Virus record (IMG/VR): IMGVR_UViG_3300008448_000274
Coordinates: 1 to 37,077 of that record
Source of the DNA: a virus
Length of the DNA: 37,077 nt
Reading direction: 5' to 3' (one strand)
The position numbers were made by a program, and so were the translations under genes. Below the pieces are notes generated by a model. It had not been told where the DNA came from and did not search any database. It was given only the letters and a program-made list of their open reading frames with translations. This document shows positions 16,358-23,753 of this stretch, in pieces. Positions within the stretch are counted from its first letter, which is position 1; every line of letters starts with the position of its first letter.

Positions 16358-16800
16358 TATTCCCCAAATTGAAATTCATACATCTCCTGAACCCGTTTCC
16401 ATTGACTAGCTGTTAACCTATCGGTATAATCAACCCCATCCACTTTAACACCTATTACGGTTACTAAAGAAGGAATGTTCTCGGTCATATAGCCGTCACC
16501 TTTCTGCCCTTCATCCGTTTCGGTTTCATACTCCCAGTTAAGCGAATTTCTTAACAATTCAAACTCATCGTCCGTAAGTGATAGAGATACTTGCTGTTTT
16601 AAGTCCTCGATAGCGTTATTAAAGGCTTCCTCAAATTCCTCACGGGTACAAGATGCTCCTCTTTCCTCTGCTGCTTCTTGTGCCGTAAAATGGTGATACC
16701 TATGTATTCCATAATACCTCCCGTAATTAGTTACGCTAACACATCCGTTTTTAACGTTCATGTAATAAACGACCGATTTAGATTTAATGTACTTTTCCAT
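16357..16800 (-). CDS. Unknown early protein (147 aa)
   Basis: 147 aa, acidic in the middle (CTREEFEEAFNNAIEDLKQQ) and aromatic at the N-terminus (YYMNVKNGCVSV). No domain recognised. Its ATG is directly preceded by A8-CACGACA, a copy of the shared early leader. Confidence 0.6.
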   Translation of the reverse strand: MEKYIKSKSVVYYMNVKNGCVSVTNYGRYYGIHRYHHFTAQEAAEERGASCTREEFEEAFNNAIEDLKQQVSLSLTDDEFELLRNSLNWEYETETDEGQKGDGYMTENIPSLVTVIGVKVDGVDYTDRLTASQWKRVQEMYEFQFGE

Positions 16801-16815
16801 TGTCGTGTTTTTTTT
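16801..16815 (-). promoter_or_regulatory. AAAAACACGA start leader (copy 2)
   Basis: Minus-strand A8-CACGACA directly before the ATG at 16800. Confidence 0.55.
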
Positions 16816-16825
16816 AAGATTTTTC

Positions 16826-17017
16826 TTATTGTTTATTGAAATTTACAAATAACCAAACTATTAACGTAATCAAAGACCATACAAATAATAATAGTATAAC
16901 TATCTTTTTGTCGTAATTGATATAGTCTTTAAAAGACCTTACAGTCGTGTTGTTCGAAAGTTCAGTCCATCTAAGTATATTAATAAAGATGAACAATGTT
17001 ATCGAAAGTGCTATCAT
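16826..17017 (-). CDS. Small two-TM membrane protein (63 aa)
   Basis: 63 aa with two hydrophobic helices (about residues 2-16 and 38-58) joined by a polar loop. ATGA overlap with the upstream gene. Function not recognised; small inner-membrane early proteins of phages often act on host functions or superinfection, but nothing here shows it. Confidence 0.6.
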   Translation of the reverse strand: MIALSITLFIFINILRWTELSNNTTVRSFKDYINYDKKIVILLLFVWSLITLIVWLFVNFNKQ

Positions 17018-17262
17018 TTTATTCCAAATGGCTTTAATGCTTGTTCAAAAATAGGATGTAAATTAGAAGCAGAGGCTTTCGCCTCCAACTTCTTCTTCTT
17101 GTCTAAGAACTTTGACCAAAGTTTCAATAGAGTTTTGTTGTCCTCTCCAAACTCTGCATCAAGTTTTCTAAGTTCATCAATTGCATATTCAATGTCTGCA
17201 ATGTCTGTACAGTTGCTCACTTTCAAGTAAGGGTTGCTCTTAATTTTTTCAGCTAGTTTCAT
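17014..17262 (-). CDS. Small helical protein, unknown (82 aa)
   Basis: 82 aa, Lys-rich and helical (a coiled-coil-like LLKLWSKFLDKKKKLEAKAS near 45-64). No domain recognised. First gene after a good promoter (17284-17315), with the A7-CACGACA leader at its ATG and the duplicated promoter cassette upstream. Confidence 0.6.
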   Translation of the reverse strand: MKLAEKIKSNPYLKVSNCTDIADIEYAIDELRKLDAEFGEDNKTLLKLWSKFLDKKKKLEAKASASNLHPIFEQALKPFGIK

Positions 17263-17276
17263 TGTCGTGTTTTTTT
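17263..17276 (-). promoter_or_regulatory. AAAAACACGA start leader (copy 3)
   Basis: Minus-strand A7-CACGACA directly before the ATG at 17262. Confidence 0.55.
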
Positions 17277-17283
17277 GTTGGTG

Positions 17284-17315
17284 TAAAGATACTACCTCAA
17301 TCCCGAATCTGCAAA
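17284..17315 (-). promoter_or_regulatory. Bacteroidetes-type promoter for 17262 gene
   Basis: Read on the minus strand: TTTG (17312-17315), 20 nt, TATCTTTA (17284-17291). This matches TTTG-N~20-TAnnTTTG apart from the last base. The gene starts 22 nt downstream. Confidence 0.6.
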
Positions 17316-17409
17316 TTTATTTTGTTAAATTTCCGTAACTATCTGAAAACCAAATGGAATAATTTAATAAAGTGTTTTTTTAATGCTACGTAATCTCACT
17401 CCGAAAAAC

Positions 17410-17634
17410 TTAAACGCTATCACTCAAGGTTAATAGTTTGTCAAATTGTTCTTTAGGCTCAAATATATCTTGAGGCATATTTCGCATTAAGTTCCAACGG
17501 GTATTTAGCAATGTGTTTTTAAAACACAATTCCCCCGTTTTTAAATTCTTTCTACCTTGTAAAATGTATTTGTTGCCACTAAAATCATAAATCAATATCG
17601 GCAACCATTTTGTAAATTTTCTTTTGAAAAACAT
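17410..17634 (-). CDS. Small basic protein, unknown (74 aa)
   Basis: 74 aa, basic N-terminus (MFFKRKFTKWLPILIYDFSG) and a beta-like YILQGRKNLKTGELC. No domain recognised. Last gene before the cassette-bearing gap, downstream of the replication genes. Confidence 0.55.
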   Translation of the reverse strand: MFFKRKFTKWLPILIYDFSGNKYILQGRKNLKTGELCFKNTLLNTRWNLMRNMPQDIFEPKEQFDKLLTLSDSV

Positions 17635-17660
17635 ATTTGTATTTTTTAATCGTTAATAAA

Positions 17661-18458
17661 TCAAAGGTCTTCACCCTGCTCAATTAGCTGTTTGAATAGG
17701 TAAATAACATGATGCTTTTTAATGCAGTTAACCCTAGATTGGCTGTGTAGCATCCTATCCGCATAGGTATTGAAGTCTGAAATATCGCTTTGTTTCTTGA
17801 ATCCCGCCTGAATGTAGGAATTAAAATCTTCGATTGCCTCCTTGTCAACCCTTGCTTTATCCGCTGAATCGGTTATTAAAGTCTTACCTACCTTGCCGTT
17901 ACGCTCTACCTCAATCCCGTATCTTTCTAATAAATAGTCGTAATAGAGTGCAAATGGTGGTTTTAGGTTTAGATACACTTTACCGTTCTTCATGTCGTTA
18001 TACGTGTTATGGCACGAGGCAATCAATTCGGCTCTTATTTGCTCATCCGATGGTTTTTTAGCGACAAACTTTTCTTCTTCTGCTTTTCGTAGTGCTTCTG
18101 TCCTTGCTGTATCGTCCAATCCTTTTTTAATCCAAAACATGACGTTTGGGTAATTAATTACGCACATTTGGTTCTTATACGTTCCGTATTCATTCGCTAA
18201 TCCTTTTCTCATAAAAATACGAAATTCGGCTATTGTCATGTGTCCGTATCTTGGAGTAGTGTTAAAATCCTGCATTAAAGCCTCTGCAATCGCTTCAAAT
18301 ACTTCCTGATTAGTTGAAGTGCCATTAAGTAACATTGCCTCGCCTAAACACGCTGCAATCGCTTTTTTACGGTCTTTAAATTCAATATCCCTAATCTTGG
18401 GTTGCATCTTGGCAATTACCCATTCATTTTGTGCCTGTGTTGTTAATCCTGTTTCCAT
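17661..18458 (-). CDS. Unknown replication-region protein (265 aa), DUF6633-like
   Basis: 265 aa. It resembles a Bacteroidetes phage/mobile-element family (DUF6633-like) by TPRYGHMTIAEFRIFMRKGL at about residues 68-87 and the following EYGTYKNQMCVINYP. The rest is helical and charged. Members often sit next to replication initiators, as here (6 nt after the 18465-19220 gene). Helicase-loader-like function is conceivable but not demonstrated. Confidence 0.6.
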   Translation of the reverse strand: METGLTTQAQNEWVIAKMQPKIRDIEFKDRKKAIAACLGEAMLLNGTSTNQEVFEAIAEALMQDFNTTPRYGHMTIAEFRIFMRKGLANEYGTYKNQMCVINYPNVMFWIKKGLDDTARTEALRKAEEEKFVAKKPSDEQIRAELIASCHNTYNDMKNGKVYLNLKPPFALYYDYLLERYGIEVERNGKVGKTLITDSADKARVDKEAIEDFNSYIQAGFKKQSDISDFNTYADRMLHSQSRVNCIKKHHVIYLFKQLIEQGEDL

Positions 18459-18464
18459 GTTTTT

Positions 18465-19220
18465 TTAAATTGAATCGTTATCTACTTTAGCAATGAAGTT
18501 AGCCAGTACCGACATTGTTTTGTCGCCTGACGTTTGTTTAGGTGGCTGTATAACAGTTGGTTTATTAGAATAGGAATTATTAATCACAAAACTTTTCCAT
18601 CCCGAAGCTATTGTTTTTTTAATAGCCTTAATCGCTTCTTCTTCGGGAATTTCAGAAATTTCATTCAAAGATAGCTGTAAAGCGTTAATTGATTTTGTTC
18701 GCCAACTTTTTTCTTTTATTAAAAGATTCCATACTGCCATAAACTCATCTGAATTGAAAGGAAAAACCAAAGGAGAATTTTTTAAATTTTTGCCCTTGTC
18801 TTTATCTTTATCCATATCCTTGTCTTTATCTTTATCCTTGTCTTTATCCTTAGCTCCGTAAACGGGGCTTACAAGGGGCTTATTTTTATGGTCAATGTTA
18901 TACTTTTTTAATAAAGACAAAACAGAATTGTGTACTCTGTTTTCTGGATTAAGTTCACCATACTGAAAATCTATGAAGTCGTAAATAAACCATTTAGTCC
19001 CATTATCGAAACTTAAAACCCTATCCCCGAAACTTTCTAAGGCTATTTCGATTTTTAGTTTTTCACCGATTTTAATTTCGGCAATTTCAATATCAACATC
19101 CCATATTCCAGCATGGTTACATTCATCTAAAATGTAAAGCCAAAGGAGTTTGTAAGGGGCTTTCAAAGACCTTAAAAAAGGTTTCTTCCATTTGTCTGTG
19201 TCTGAAAATCTTTTAGCCAT
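18465..19220 (-). CDS. Replication initiator-like protein with KD repeat
   Basis: 251 aa. The N-terminal ~110 residues (FSDTDKWKKPFLRSLKAPYK onward) resemble the winged-helix domain of phage replisome organisers. A run of alternating Lys-Asp follows (about 125-144, encoded by a hexamer repeat at about 18790-18850), then a helical C-terminal DnaD-like or primosome-interaction region. Such proteins bind an origin and recruit helicase. Charged KD linkers are frequent in Bacteroidetes homologues. No DNA polymerase or helicase was recognised in the genome, so it probably recruits host enzymes. Confidence 0.65.
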   Translation of the reverse strand: MAKRFSDTDKWKKPFLRSLKAPYKLLWLYILDECNHAGIWDVDIEIAEIKIGEKLKIEIALESFGDRVLSFDNGTKWFIYDFIDFQYGELNPENRVHNSVLSLLKKYNIDHKNKPLVSPVYGAKDKDKDKDKDKDMDKDKDKGKNLKNSPLVFPFNSDEFMAVWNLLIKEKSWRTKSINALQLSLNEISEIPEEEAIKAIKKTIASGWKSFVINNSYSNKPTVIQPPKQTSGDKTMSVLANFIAKVDNDSI

Positions 19221-19222
19221 AA

Positions 19223-19414
19223 CTATGCGTTTTTAATCATTGACAAAGCAGAAAGGAAAAATTCCTTAGCTTCTTGACTGGATAAAATTATTTCAATTTC
19301 ATTCTCCTCAAACGGAGTTATCTTTATTAAGATAGATTTAGGTGTACAAATTTCCGCAGAAATCGTATACTCATTCCTATCACATAGATAGGTTGCAGTT
19401 TTTGTTTTTGCCAT
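19223..19414 (-). CDS. Small protein, unknown (63 aa)
   Basis: 63 aa from the ATG at 19414 (MAKTKTATYLCDRNEYTISA); a longer alternative start at 19480 would read through the leader and is rejected. Beta-rich. Preceded by an A-rich AACAAAACAAAAACTACATAT leader. First gene of the replication operon after the promoter at 19551-19581. Function unknown. Confidence 0.6.
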   Translation of the reverse strand: MAKTKTATYLCDRNEYTISAEICTPKSILIKITPFEENEIEIILSSQEAKEFFLSALSMIKNA

Positions 19415-19526
19415 ATATGTAGTTTTTGTTTTGTTTAAAAGAAAAGCGAAAAGGGGAGGAAACACTACTAACCCCCACACAAAGAAATGTGTAGTTACCC
19501 CTTAACGCTTTAATAAATTTATCCAT
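19380..19526 (-). CDS. Possible leader ORF (48 aa)
   Basis: An ATG at 19526 lies about 25 nt after a strong -7 box and has an A-rich leader. It opens a 48-aa frame that overlaps the start of the 63-aa gene in another frame. Composition is Ser/Phe/Asn-rich with no protein-like pattern. It may be a leader peptide or chance. Confidence 0.25.
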   Translation of the reverse strand: MDKFIKALRGNYTFLCVGVSSVSSPFRFSFKQNKNYIYGKNKNCNLSM

Positions 19527-19550
19527 GTTGTAGTGTTTTGGATTTGTATG

Positions 19551-19581
19551 CAAATGTACTAAATTAATTACTCAATGTCAA
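19551..19581 (-). promoter_or_regulatory. Promoter for replication operon
   Basis: Minus strand: TTGACA (19576-19581), 17 nt, TACATTTG (19551-19558). The -7 box matches TAnnTTTG. Confidence 0.65.
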
Positions 19582-19667
19582 GAAAAAAGTAAGGGGGCTG
19601 GTAAACACGACTAAACCACCTTATACAGAATAAGGCTGCCCCCTCTAATATTATTTATTGCCGTGTT
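19581..19667 (-). ncRNA. Candidate small structured RNA (~85 nt)
   Basis: Bounded upstream by a TATCTTTG promoter box (19673-19680). It folds into a Y shape: outer stem 19592-19598/19638-19644 (AGGGGGC with GCCCCCT), inner stems 19599-19602/19615-19618 and 19619-19624/19630-19635. On the minus strand the outer stem is followed by TTACTTTTTT, which looks like a terminator tail. No ORF fits. It could also be a 5' leader of the following genes rather than a separate RNA. Confidence 0.45.
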
Positions 19668-19672
19668 GGTTG

Positions 19673-19700
19673 CAAAGATAGGGATTAATTATTAAACAAA
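19673..19700 (-). promoter_or_regulatory. Promoter of candidate small RNA
   Basis: Minus strand TATCTTTG at 19673-19680 is a perfect -7 box. A TTTG lies at 19697-19700, with 16-nt spacing, shorter than usual. Confidence 0.5.
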
Positions 19701-20291
19701 CACATTATTAAAATCTTTCTCTTTAATCTTAGCCTTATACATTCGGGTTATCTCAAAAAGTTCCTCACGGGTGTACTTGTACTGCCTTGTTTCGTTTGAT
19801 AATCGCTCCAATTCCTTTACATTATCTTCGCCTATCTTCTTTACTAATCCCTCTCTATAATTAGCCTCATTGCCTCCTAAATCAAAATTACAAGGTCTTG
19901 AACATTGCTTGTTGCAATTGTAAGGGTGAAAGATTACACCTGAATATAGTTCTGCTTTTTTATAGTGTCCACCATCCCATTTAAACGCATGGACTTTACC
20001 GCATGAAATACAAGGTTCTTTCTCATCCCGAAGTCGTACCCATTTTTGAAATATTGCCTTAGCTACTTTCTCGAGGTCTGAAAGTTTGACTAAGTTGGCT
20101 TTCATTTTTCTAACTTTTTCATCTATTGCCTTTTGTTCAAGTTCGGCTGTTTTCTTAATAAATGACTTAGGAGGATTTTTACGGACTAATTCCAAAGCAC
20201 AAGAAGGGCTGCATACCTTTTGAGTAGTTGAGTGAGTGGGCGCAAAAGGTTTCTCACAAACGGGGCATATTTTAGGCTTTACTTTCTTCAA
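19692..20291 (-). CDS. ninG: NinG/Rap-like recombination nuclease
   Basis: 199 aa, the length of lambda NinG. The N-terminal zinc-binding motif has Cys9, Cys12, Cys27 and Cys31. A Lys/Glu-rich helical segment follows (about 40-85). The core has CISCGK, GGHY and NCNKQCSRPCNFDLGG (about 93-140), the HNH-like zinc core of NinG. Lambda NinG (Rap) promotes phage recombination by nicking branched DNA. Placement downstream of Erf fits a recombination module. The end lies beside the small-RNA promoter. Confidence 0.85.
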   Translation of the reverse strand: MKKVKPKICPVCEKPFAPTHSTTQKVCSPSCALELVRKNPPKSFIKKTAELEQKAIDEKVRKMKANLVKLSDLEKVAKAIFQKWVRLRDEKEPCISCGKVHAFKWDGGHYKKAELYSGVIFHPYNCNKQCSRPCNFDLGGNEANYREGLVKKIGEDNVKELERLSNETRQYKYTREELFEITRMYKAKIKEKDFNNVFV

Positions 20292-20463
20292 GATTATAGG
20301 CTATTTTTATTAGGTGTAAAAAAGTGTATTCAATTATCTCGTTTCCTTTTAGCTCTATATGAATAACCTTGTCATCAATAGGAAAAGTAAAATAGATATT
20401 CAATTTTGCTTGTATCCGTTCAGAGTACATGTTCAAGATACGCCTTGCTTCTTCTGCTGTCAT
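20272..20463 (-). CDS. Small protein, unknown (63 aa)
   Basis: 63 aa, N-terminal helix (MTAEEARRILNMYSERIQAK) and a short beta hairpin with HIELKGNEI. Overlaps the NinG start by 20 nt. No domain recognised; part of the recombination/replication operon. Confidence 0.55.
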   Translation of the reverse strand: MTAEEARRILNMYSERIQAKLNIYFTFPIDDKVIHIELKGNEIIEYTFLHLIKIAYNLEESKA

Positions 20464-20476
20464 GGTATTTGGTTTT

Positions 20477-20770
20477 TTAATAATTCATTTTTAGCGCATA
20501 CTGGTAACAACTTACCCCGTAATGGTCAACCTTTTTAGAAGTCTTTTCTAGTCTAGCTAGTTTAAAATTCTTTTCTTTAGTAAGGTCTGTTAACGCCCGT
20601 TTAAGTGAGCATTCATTCATATTAGGGAAGTACTGTTTAACCTCAAACCAAGCCATCGGACGTTTTACTAATCTAAATAGCTGGTATATCTTTTCTTCTT
20701 GACTAACACTTAAATCATTTAATCTTTGAAGTGTCTTAGGGTCTAAATCTGTCGTGTTGTAGTGTGGCAT
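20477..20770 (-). CDS. Winged-helix-like small protein (97 aa)
   Basis: 97 aa. Helices QRLNDLSVSQEEKIYQLFRL, MAWFEVKQYFP and CSLKRALTDLTKEKNF, followed by a two-strand wing (FKLARLEKTSKK and YGVSCYQYAL), fit a winged helix-turn-helix. A DNA-binding or regulatory role in the recombination operon is inferred. Start codon shares a base with the preceding stop (TAATG). Confidence 0.55.
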   Translation of the reverse strand: MPHYNTTDLDPKTLQRLNDLSVSQEEKIYQLFRLVKRPMAWFEVKQYFPNMNECSLKRALTDLTKEKNFKLARLEKTSKKVDHYGVSCYQYALKMNY

Positions 20771-21123
20771 TATTCTAAAGTATTACGGTATTGTTCAATG
20801 ATAGTTTCTAACTCTGACTTGTACCATGTTTCAAAATCTAAAGGTATTCCCTGTTGCTCATGCACCCGATACAATACAGCCCTTAATCGCTGTGACTGGC
20901 TTTTAGCCTTCTTGCCTCCTTTTAATTCGGTGCTATCAACCAACTCTTCTTCAATCGGACTTATATTAGAATCTGAAATAAGGCACTTTACAAACTTGTT
21001 GCGTAGTTGGAACAACTGTCCACCAGTAGAAGGGTCAAGTTCCTGAGTAACGAATGCAACCTTAACGCTGCCATCATTACGGGTACTTAACCCCTCTAAT
21101 ACGCCTGATAGGACTATCTTCAT
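20770..21123 (-). CDS. Probable ssDNA-binding/recombination accessory protein (117 aa)
   Basis: 117 aa. The N-terminal half is beta-rich (MKIVLSGVLEGLSTRNDGSV, then KVAFVTQELD), suggestive of an OB-like or similar fold, and the rest is helical. In Bacteroidetes phages proteins of this look accompany Erf-type annealing proteins. It overlaps the next gene by ATGA. The function is inferred from context only. Confidence 0.55.
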   Translation of the reverse strand: MKIVLSGVLEGLSTRNDGSVKVAFVTQELDPSTGGQLFQLRNKFVKCLISDSNISPIEEELVDSTELKGGKKAKSQSQRLRAVLYRVHEQQGIPLDFETWYKSELETIIEQYRNTLE

Positions 21124-21497
21124 GTCTTAACCGCAATAGTTGATTTGCCTTCAACACGGATAGCCTTTTCAATTTCCTGCCCTGTTTCGGGGTCAATCCC
21201 TCCACCCGCTTTAGCAATGGTTTCGATATACTTTACTTTGTCTTTAGCTGTCAAGTAAGCATTGATATGGCTAAGGTCATAAGTTGCTGGTGCATTTCTT
21301 TTTTCAATTACCGCACCGAATGCTTTAAATGACTTTTCAGTCCACTTGTCGGTTTCCGTTATAGCTAATGGTTGAACTTTTGCCATAACCTCTTTTAGAG
21401 TGTTTTCTATGGCTTTTAATTCAACGTATGCTTCTAATGGGTTAACGTTTCCTTGTTCAACCCCGTCCTGAATATCTAATAATCGTGCCTTAATCAT
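21120..21497 (-). CDS. Unknown protein of the Erf module (125 aa)
   Basis: 125 aa, helical. Contains EQGNVNPLEAYVELKAIENT near the N-terminus and a C-terminal GGGIDPETGQEIEKAIRVEG. It is coupled by 4-nt overlaps to the Erf gene upstream and the 117-aa gene downstream. It is probably a partner of the annealing protein. No domain named. Confidence 0.6.
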   Translation of the reverse strand: MIKARLLDIQDGVEQGNVNPLEAYVELKAIENTLKEVMAKVQPLAITETDKWTEKSFKAFGAVIEKRNAPATYDLSHINAYLTAKDKVKYIETIAKAGGGIDPETGQEIEKAIRVEGKSTIAVKT

Positions 21498-22096
21498 GCT
21501 TGTGCGTGTTTAATGATTTCTTCTAATTCAGCCTTTAGTGTTTTGGATAGCTTGTATTTCTTTTCAATGTCAGAAATCCCATAGCTGCCCGATTTAATAG
21601 CACTAACTACCTTGTCCCACTGTTCGGTTGTTTTAGTTTGTGTCTTGTCGGTAAACTTATTCAGCCATGCTTTATCGGACGTGTCTTGTGCTGGTTTAGC
21701 TGGAGGTGTTCCTACATTTCCCGAAGCATTGTTTCCGTCATCATCCTCATCAATTTCTAAAGCCAACAGGCTTGAAAGTGTGTACCTACGATAGTAAGTA
21801 ATTGCACTGCCTATTTGTTGAGCGTTTAGGTTTGTAGGTAATGGAATACCCGATGTTACCTGTTCTCCCGTGTCAGAGCATTTTATAACAGTCATCACTT
21901 CACCGTTAATAATCGGTTGTGATAAAAGCAAATTTTGCTCATTTAACAATGGCTTGACGTGCGCTAAGATATTAGGCAACGTGGCATACGTACTGGCTTT
22001 CCCATCAGGTTTTTTAAAGAAAGCGTTTTGCCCATCCTTTTTAATCTTCTCGATTACTGCCTGAATGGTGAGCAGTTTTTTTGTGATTTTTTCCAT
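21494..22096 (-). CDS. erf: Erf-family single-strand annealing protein
   Basis: 200 aa. The Erf signature is present: ATLPNILAHVKPLLNEQNLL (about 38-57), then QQIGSAIT and YYRRYTLSSLLAL (about 93-113) followed by the acidic DEDDDG. A Pro/Ala/Asn linker leads to a helical C-terminus. Erf proteins bind ssDNA as rings and promote annealing-based recombination and genome circularisation. It has its own -7 box (22117-22124) and an AAAAACACGATT leader at the ATG. Confidence 0.85.
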   Translation of the reverse strand: MEKITKKLLTIQAVIEKIKKDGQNAFFKKPDGKASTYATLPNILAHVKPLLNEQNLLLSQPIINGEVMTVIKCSDTGEQVTSGIPLPTNLNAQQIGSAITYYRRYTLSSLLALEIDEDDDGNNASGNVGTPPAKPAQDTSDKAWLNKFTDKTQTKTTEQWDKVVSAIKSGSYGISDIEKKYKLSKTLKAELEEIIKHAQA

Positions 22097-22108
22097 AATC
22101 GTGTTTTT
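22097..22108 (-). promoter_or_regulatory. AAAAACACGA start leader (copy 4)
   Basis: Minus-strand A5-CACGATT directly before the ATG of erf. Confidence 0.55.
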
Positions 22109-22116
22109 AGATATTG

Positions 22117-22124
22117 CAAATTTA
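22117..22124 (-). promoter_or_regulatory. -7 box of erf promoter
   Basis: Minus-strand TAAATTTG matches TAnnTTTG, 20 nt before the ATG. No clear -33 TTTG is seen at the expected distance, so support is partial. Confidence 0.4.
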
Positions 22125-22523
22125 ATAAAGTTTTTTCACTCCGTCTAATAAATATAGCGGTATAAAGTGAGATTTCTTGTATTTACCAGCTAACTGGCTG
22201 TCATCCAATATTATTAAAATACCATTGCGGTTGTTCTCAACATAGGCACTTATATACTGGCAGTCGAAGTTCTTTTGATAGAAGTGGATAAATGCGTTAA
22301 TTCGGTCACCTTTTTGAATACCAAACATTCTGTAAATGTCTGCTTCGGCTTCTTTAATTCTAGCTTCACCGTTATATGATATGCTATCCAATAGCTTTCT
22401 AGTGTTGTTAAACATTCCTTCTCGAGCAACGTCTATTTGTCTACCTATTCGGGTTCGTTCCCCGTGCGTTGTAGCCTGACTGTATTGTACGGCTAATTCG
22501 TATATTATTCGGTCTGTAATCAT
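22122..22523 (-). CDS. Unknown early protein (133 aa)
   Basis: 133 aa, N-terminal helices (THGERTRIGRQIDVAREGMF near 19-38) and a beta-rich C-terminal part with SAYVENNRNGILIILDD. No family recognised. Its 3' end overlaps the erf -7 box. Confidence 0.55.
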   Translation of the reverse strand: MITDRIIYELAVQYSQATTHGERTRIGRQIDVAREGMFNNTRKLLDSISYNGEARIKEAEADIYRMFGIQKGDRINAFIHFYQKNFDCQYISAYVENNRNGILIILDDSQLAGKYKKSHFIPLYLLDGVKKLY

Positions 22524-22622
22524 ATTAAAGTTTTTAGGCTAAATCTTTATTAGCAGGTTTTCTTATTAAAGTTTAGTTGGTTAAGGTTAAATAGTTAAGC
22601 GAAGTATTCGCATATAAATGAG

Positions 22623-22850
22623 TTAGCGGTCAGTTTGCCTATTGTGTTCTTCATCATAATGCTCATACAAACTTAGCTTATCACCGAACACCTTACCACA
22701 TACTTTACATTCGAAAACCGAACCGCTAACTTCGGATTCTCTTTCTAATAAAGCCTTTTGTAGGTCTAGTTCTTTAGTAAGGCTTTCAACTTCTCTTTGA
22801 AGTTTCTCTATTTGTCTTTGCGAATACTCGCATGATTTACAGGTGGTCAT
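22623..22850 (-). CDS. C2H2-type zinc finger protein (75 aa)
   Basis: 75 aa. An N-terminal CKSC pair (Cys4, Cys7) and a Leu-zipper-like helix (about 11-38) come first. A linker VSGSV (41-45) and then a classical finger follow: Cys48, Cys51, Phe, Leu, His64, His69 (C-x2-C-x12-H-x4-H). C2H2 fingers are uncommon in phages of bacteria. DNA, RNA or protein binding and dimerisation by the coiled coil are plausible. The VSGSV codons are nearly identical in the 24970 gene. Confidence 0.7.
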   Translation of the reverse strand: MTTCKSCEYSQRQIEKLQREVESLTKELDLQKALLERESEVSGSVFECKVCGKVFGDKLSLYEHYDEEHNRQTDR

Positions 22851-22861
22851 ACTAATTCAAG

Positions 22862-23071
22862 TTAATTGGTTACTGGCGGTTCAGGTATCGGCATCCAATG
22901 AGTAACAATTAAATCTTTTACTTTTTCAAAATCATTTACAGTCCATTCTTTAGTGTCTTTCCAATAAGTTCCAATAAGCACATGACTGTCTAATATCGGT
23001 TGTTCGGGAGTATAAACAAGCACAAGTTTTCCTGATGTTGGCTTTCTTTTTTTTGCGTTAATCCAATTCAT
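22862..23071 (-). CDS. DUF551-like protein (69 aa)
   Basis: 69 aa. MNWINAKKRKPTSGKLVLVY at the start and HWMPIPEPP at the end are the hallmarks of DUF551, a small family common in phages and of unknown function. ATGA overlap with the upstream gene. Confidence 0.75.
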   Translation of the reverse strand: MNWINAKKRKPTSGKLVLVYTPEQPILDSHVLIGTYWKDTKEWTVNDFEKVKDLIVTHWMPIPEPPVTN

Positions 23072-23376
23072 ACTAATTCAGGTATTTCTATTTGTAATTC
23101 ACTTTCTAACTTCTCTACTACGCTTTCTGTCTGCTCTTTGAAGTAATCTTCGAGGGGGTATAAAAGTCCTTCGTGATAAGAAGTAAGTTTGCCGCATTCA
23201 TCAATCTCGTACCCGTAAATATCCCACGAACAAGCGTGAATTGTACACCTACTTTTAAGCGTAACAATCTCACCGTTTTTAGGTCTTATCAATGATGTTT
23301 TACCTGTTCTTTTATCAGTTGGTAGTATTCCTTTGTCATCAAAAACAACCTTCTGTCCTGCTTTAAAGTTTTTCAT
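23068..23376 (-). CDS. Unknown early protein (102 aa)
   Basis: 102 aa, beta-rich small-barrel-like N-terminal 60 residues (FKAGQKVVFDDKG, GEIVTLKSRCTIHACSWDIY) and a helical acidic end. The barrel pattern resembles small SH3-like domains seen in phage early proteins. Function unknown. Confidence 0.6.
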   Translation of the reverse strand: MKNFKAGQKVVFDDKGILPTDKRTGKTSLIRPKNGEIVTLKSRCTIHACSWDIYGYEIDECGKLTSYHEGLLYPLEDYFKEQTESVVEKLESELQIEIPELV

Positions 23377-23384
23377 TTGTTATC

Positions 23385-23753
23385 TTAATTAAGGATTAAT
23401 ACTTGTTCTTTCTCTACCTCCGCTACTTTAGTGAAGGTCATTAACGGGGCGTTTAATTCTTGGGCGGGGCGGAGGTTTATACAAAACGACTCTCTGTAAG
23501 GCGTTGTAACGGTGCATAATTTACCGCAATCACCGCATATAATATTTTGTCCCAAAAGTTCACGCACAGGTCTACCTAAAGCAGAAACCCCTTCATATCC
23601 ACGAATTGAAGCAACCCAACTATTACTGCATCCGCAGTCGGGCTTATAACAATCATCTACAATCAAAATTGTGTCTTTTGGTAAATGGTTTCGTTTCCCC
23701 ACATAATACACCCTATCTCCCGACAGGAATGGTTTAATGTTCACTTTTTCCAT
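23385..23753 (-). CDS. Cys-rich protein, possible zinc ribbon (122 aa)
   Basis: 122 aa from the ATG at 23753; a TTG start five codons upstream is less likely. CYKPDCGCS (about 36-44) and CGDCGKLC (about 73-80) give two Cys clusters typical of zinc binding. N-terminal beta pattern (GDRVYYVGKRN) resembles the neighbouring 102-aa protein, so the two may be distant paralogues. Overlaps the upstream gene by 20 nt. Confidence 0.6.
   Translation of the reverse strand: MEKVNIKPFLSGDRVYYVGKRNHLPKDTILIVDDCYKPDCGCSNSWVASIRGYEGVSALGRPVRELLGQNIICGDCGKLCTVTTPYRESFCINLRPAQELNAPLMTFTKVAEVEKEQVLILN

Larger units (their letters stand above)
17263..17376 (-). repeat. Duplicated promoter cassette, copy A
   Basis: Shares with 24152-24275 the order leader TGTCGTGTTTTTTTG, TGTAAAGATAC, and about 40 bp further a diverged copy of TAACTATCTGAAAACCAA...TTTAATAAA (plus-strand orientation). 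Confidence 0.55.

Noticed and set aside
15971-16372. Plus-strand ORF of 133 codons
   Set aside because: Antisense to well-packed minus-strand genes, with Ser/Phe/Leu-rich composition typical of a shadow frame.
18790-18850. CTTTAT-type tandem repeat as a CRISPR or origin iteron
   Set aside because: It is the in-frame codon repeat for the Lys-Asp linker of the replication protein; no spacers.
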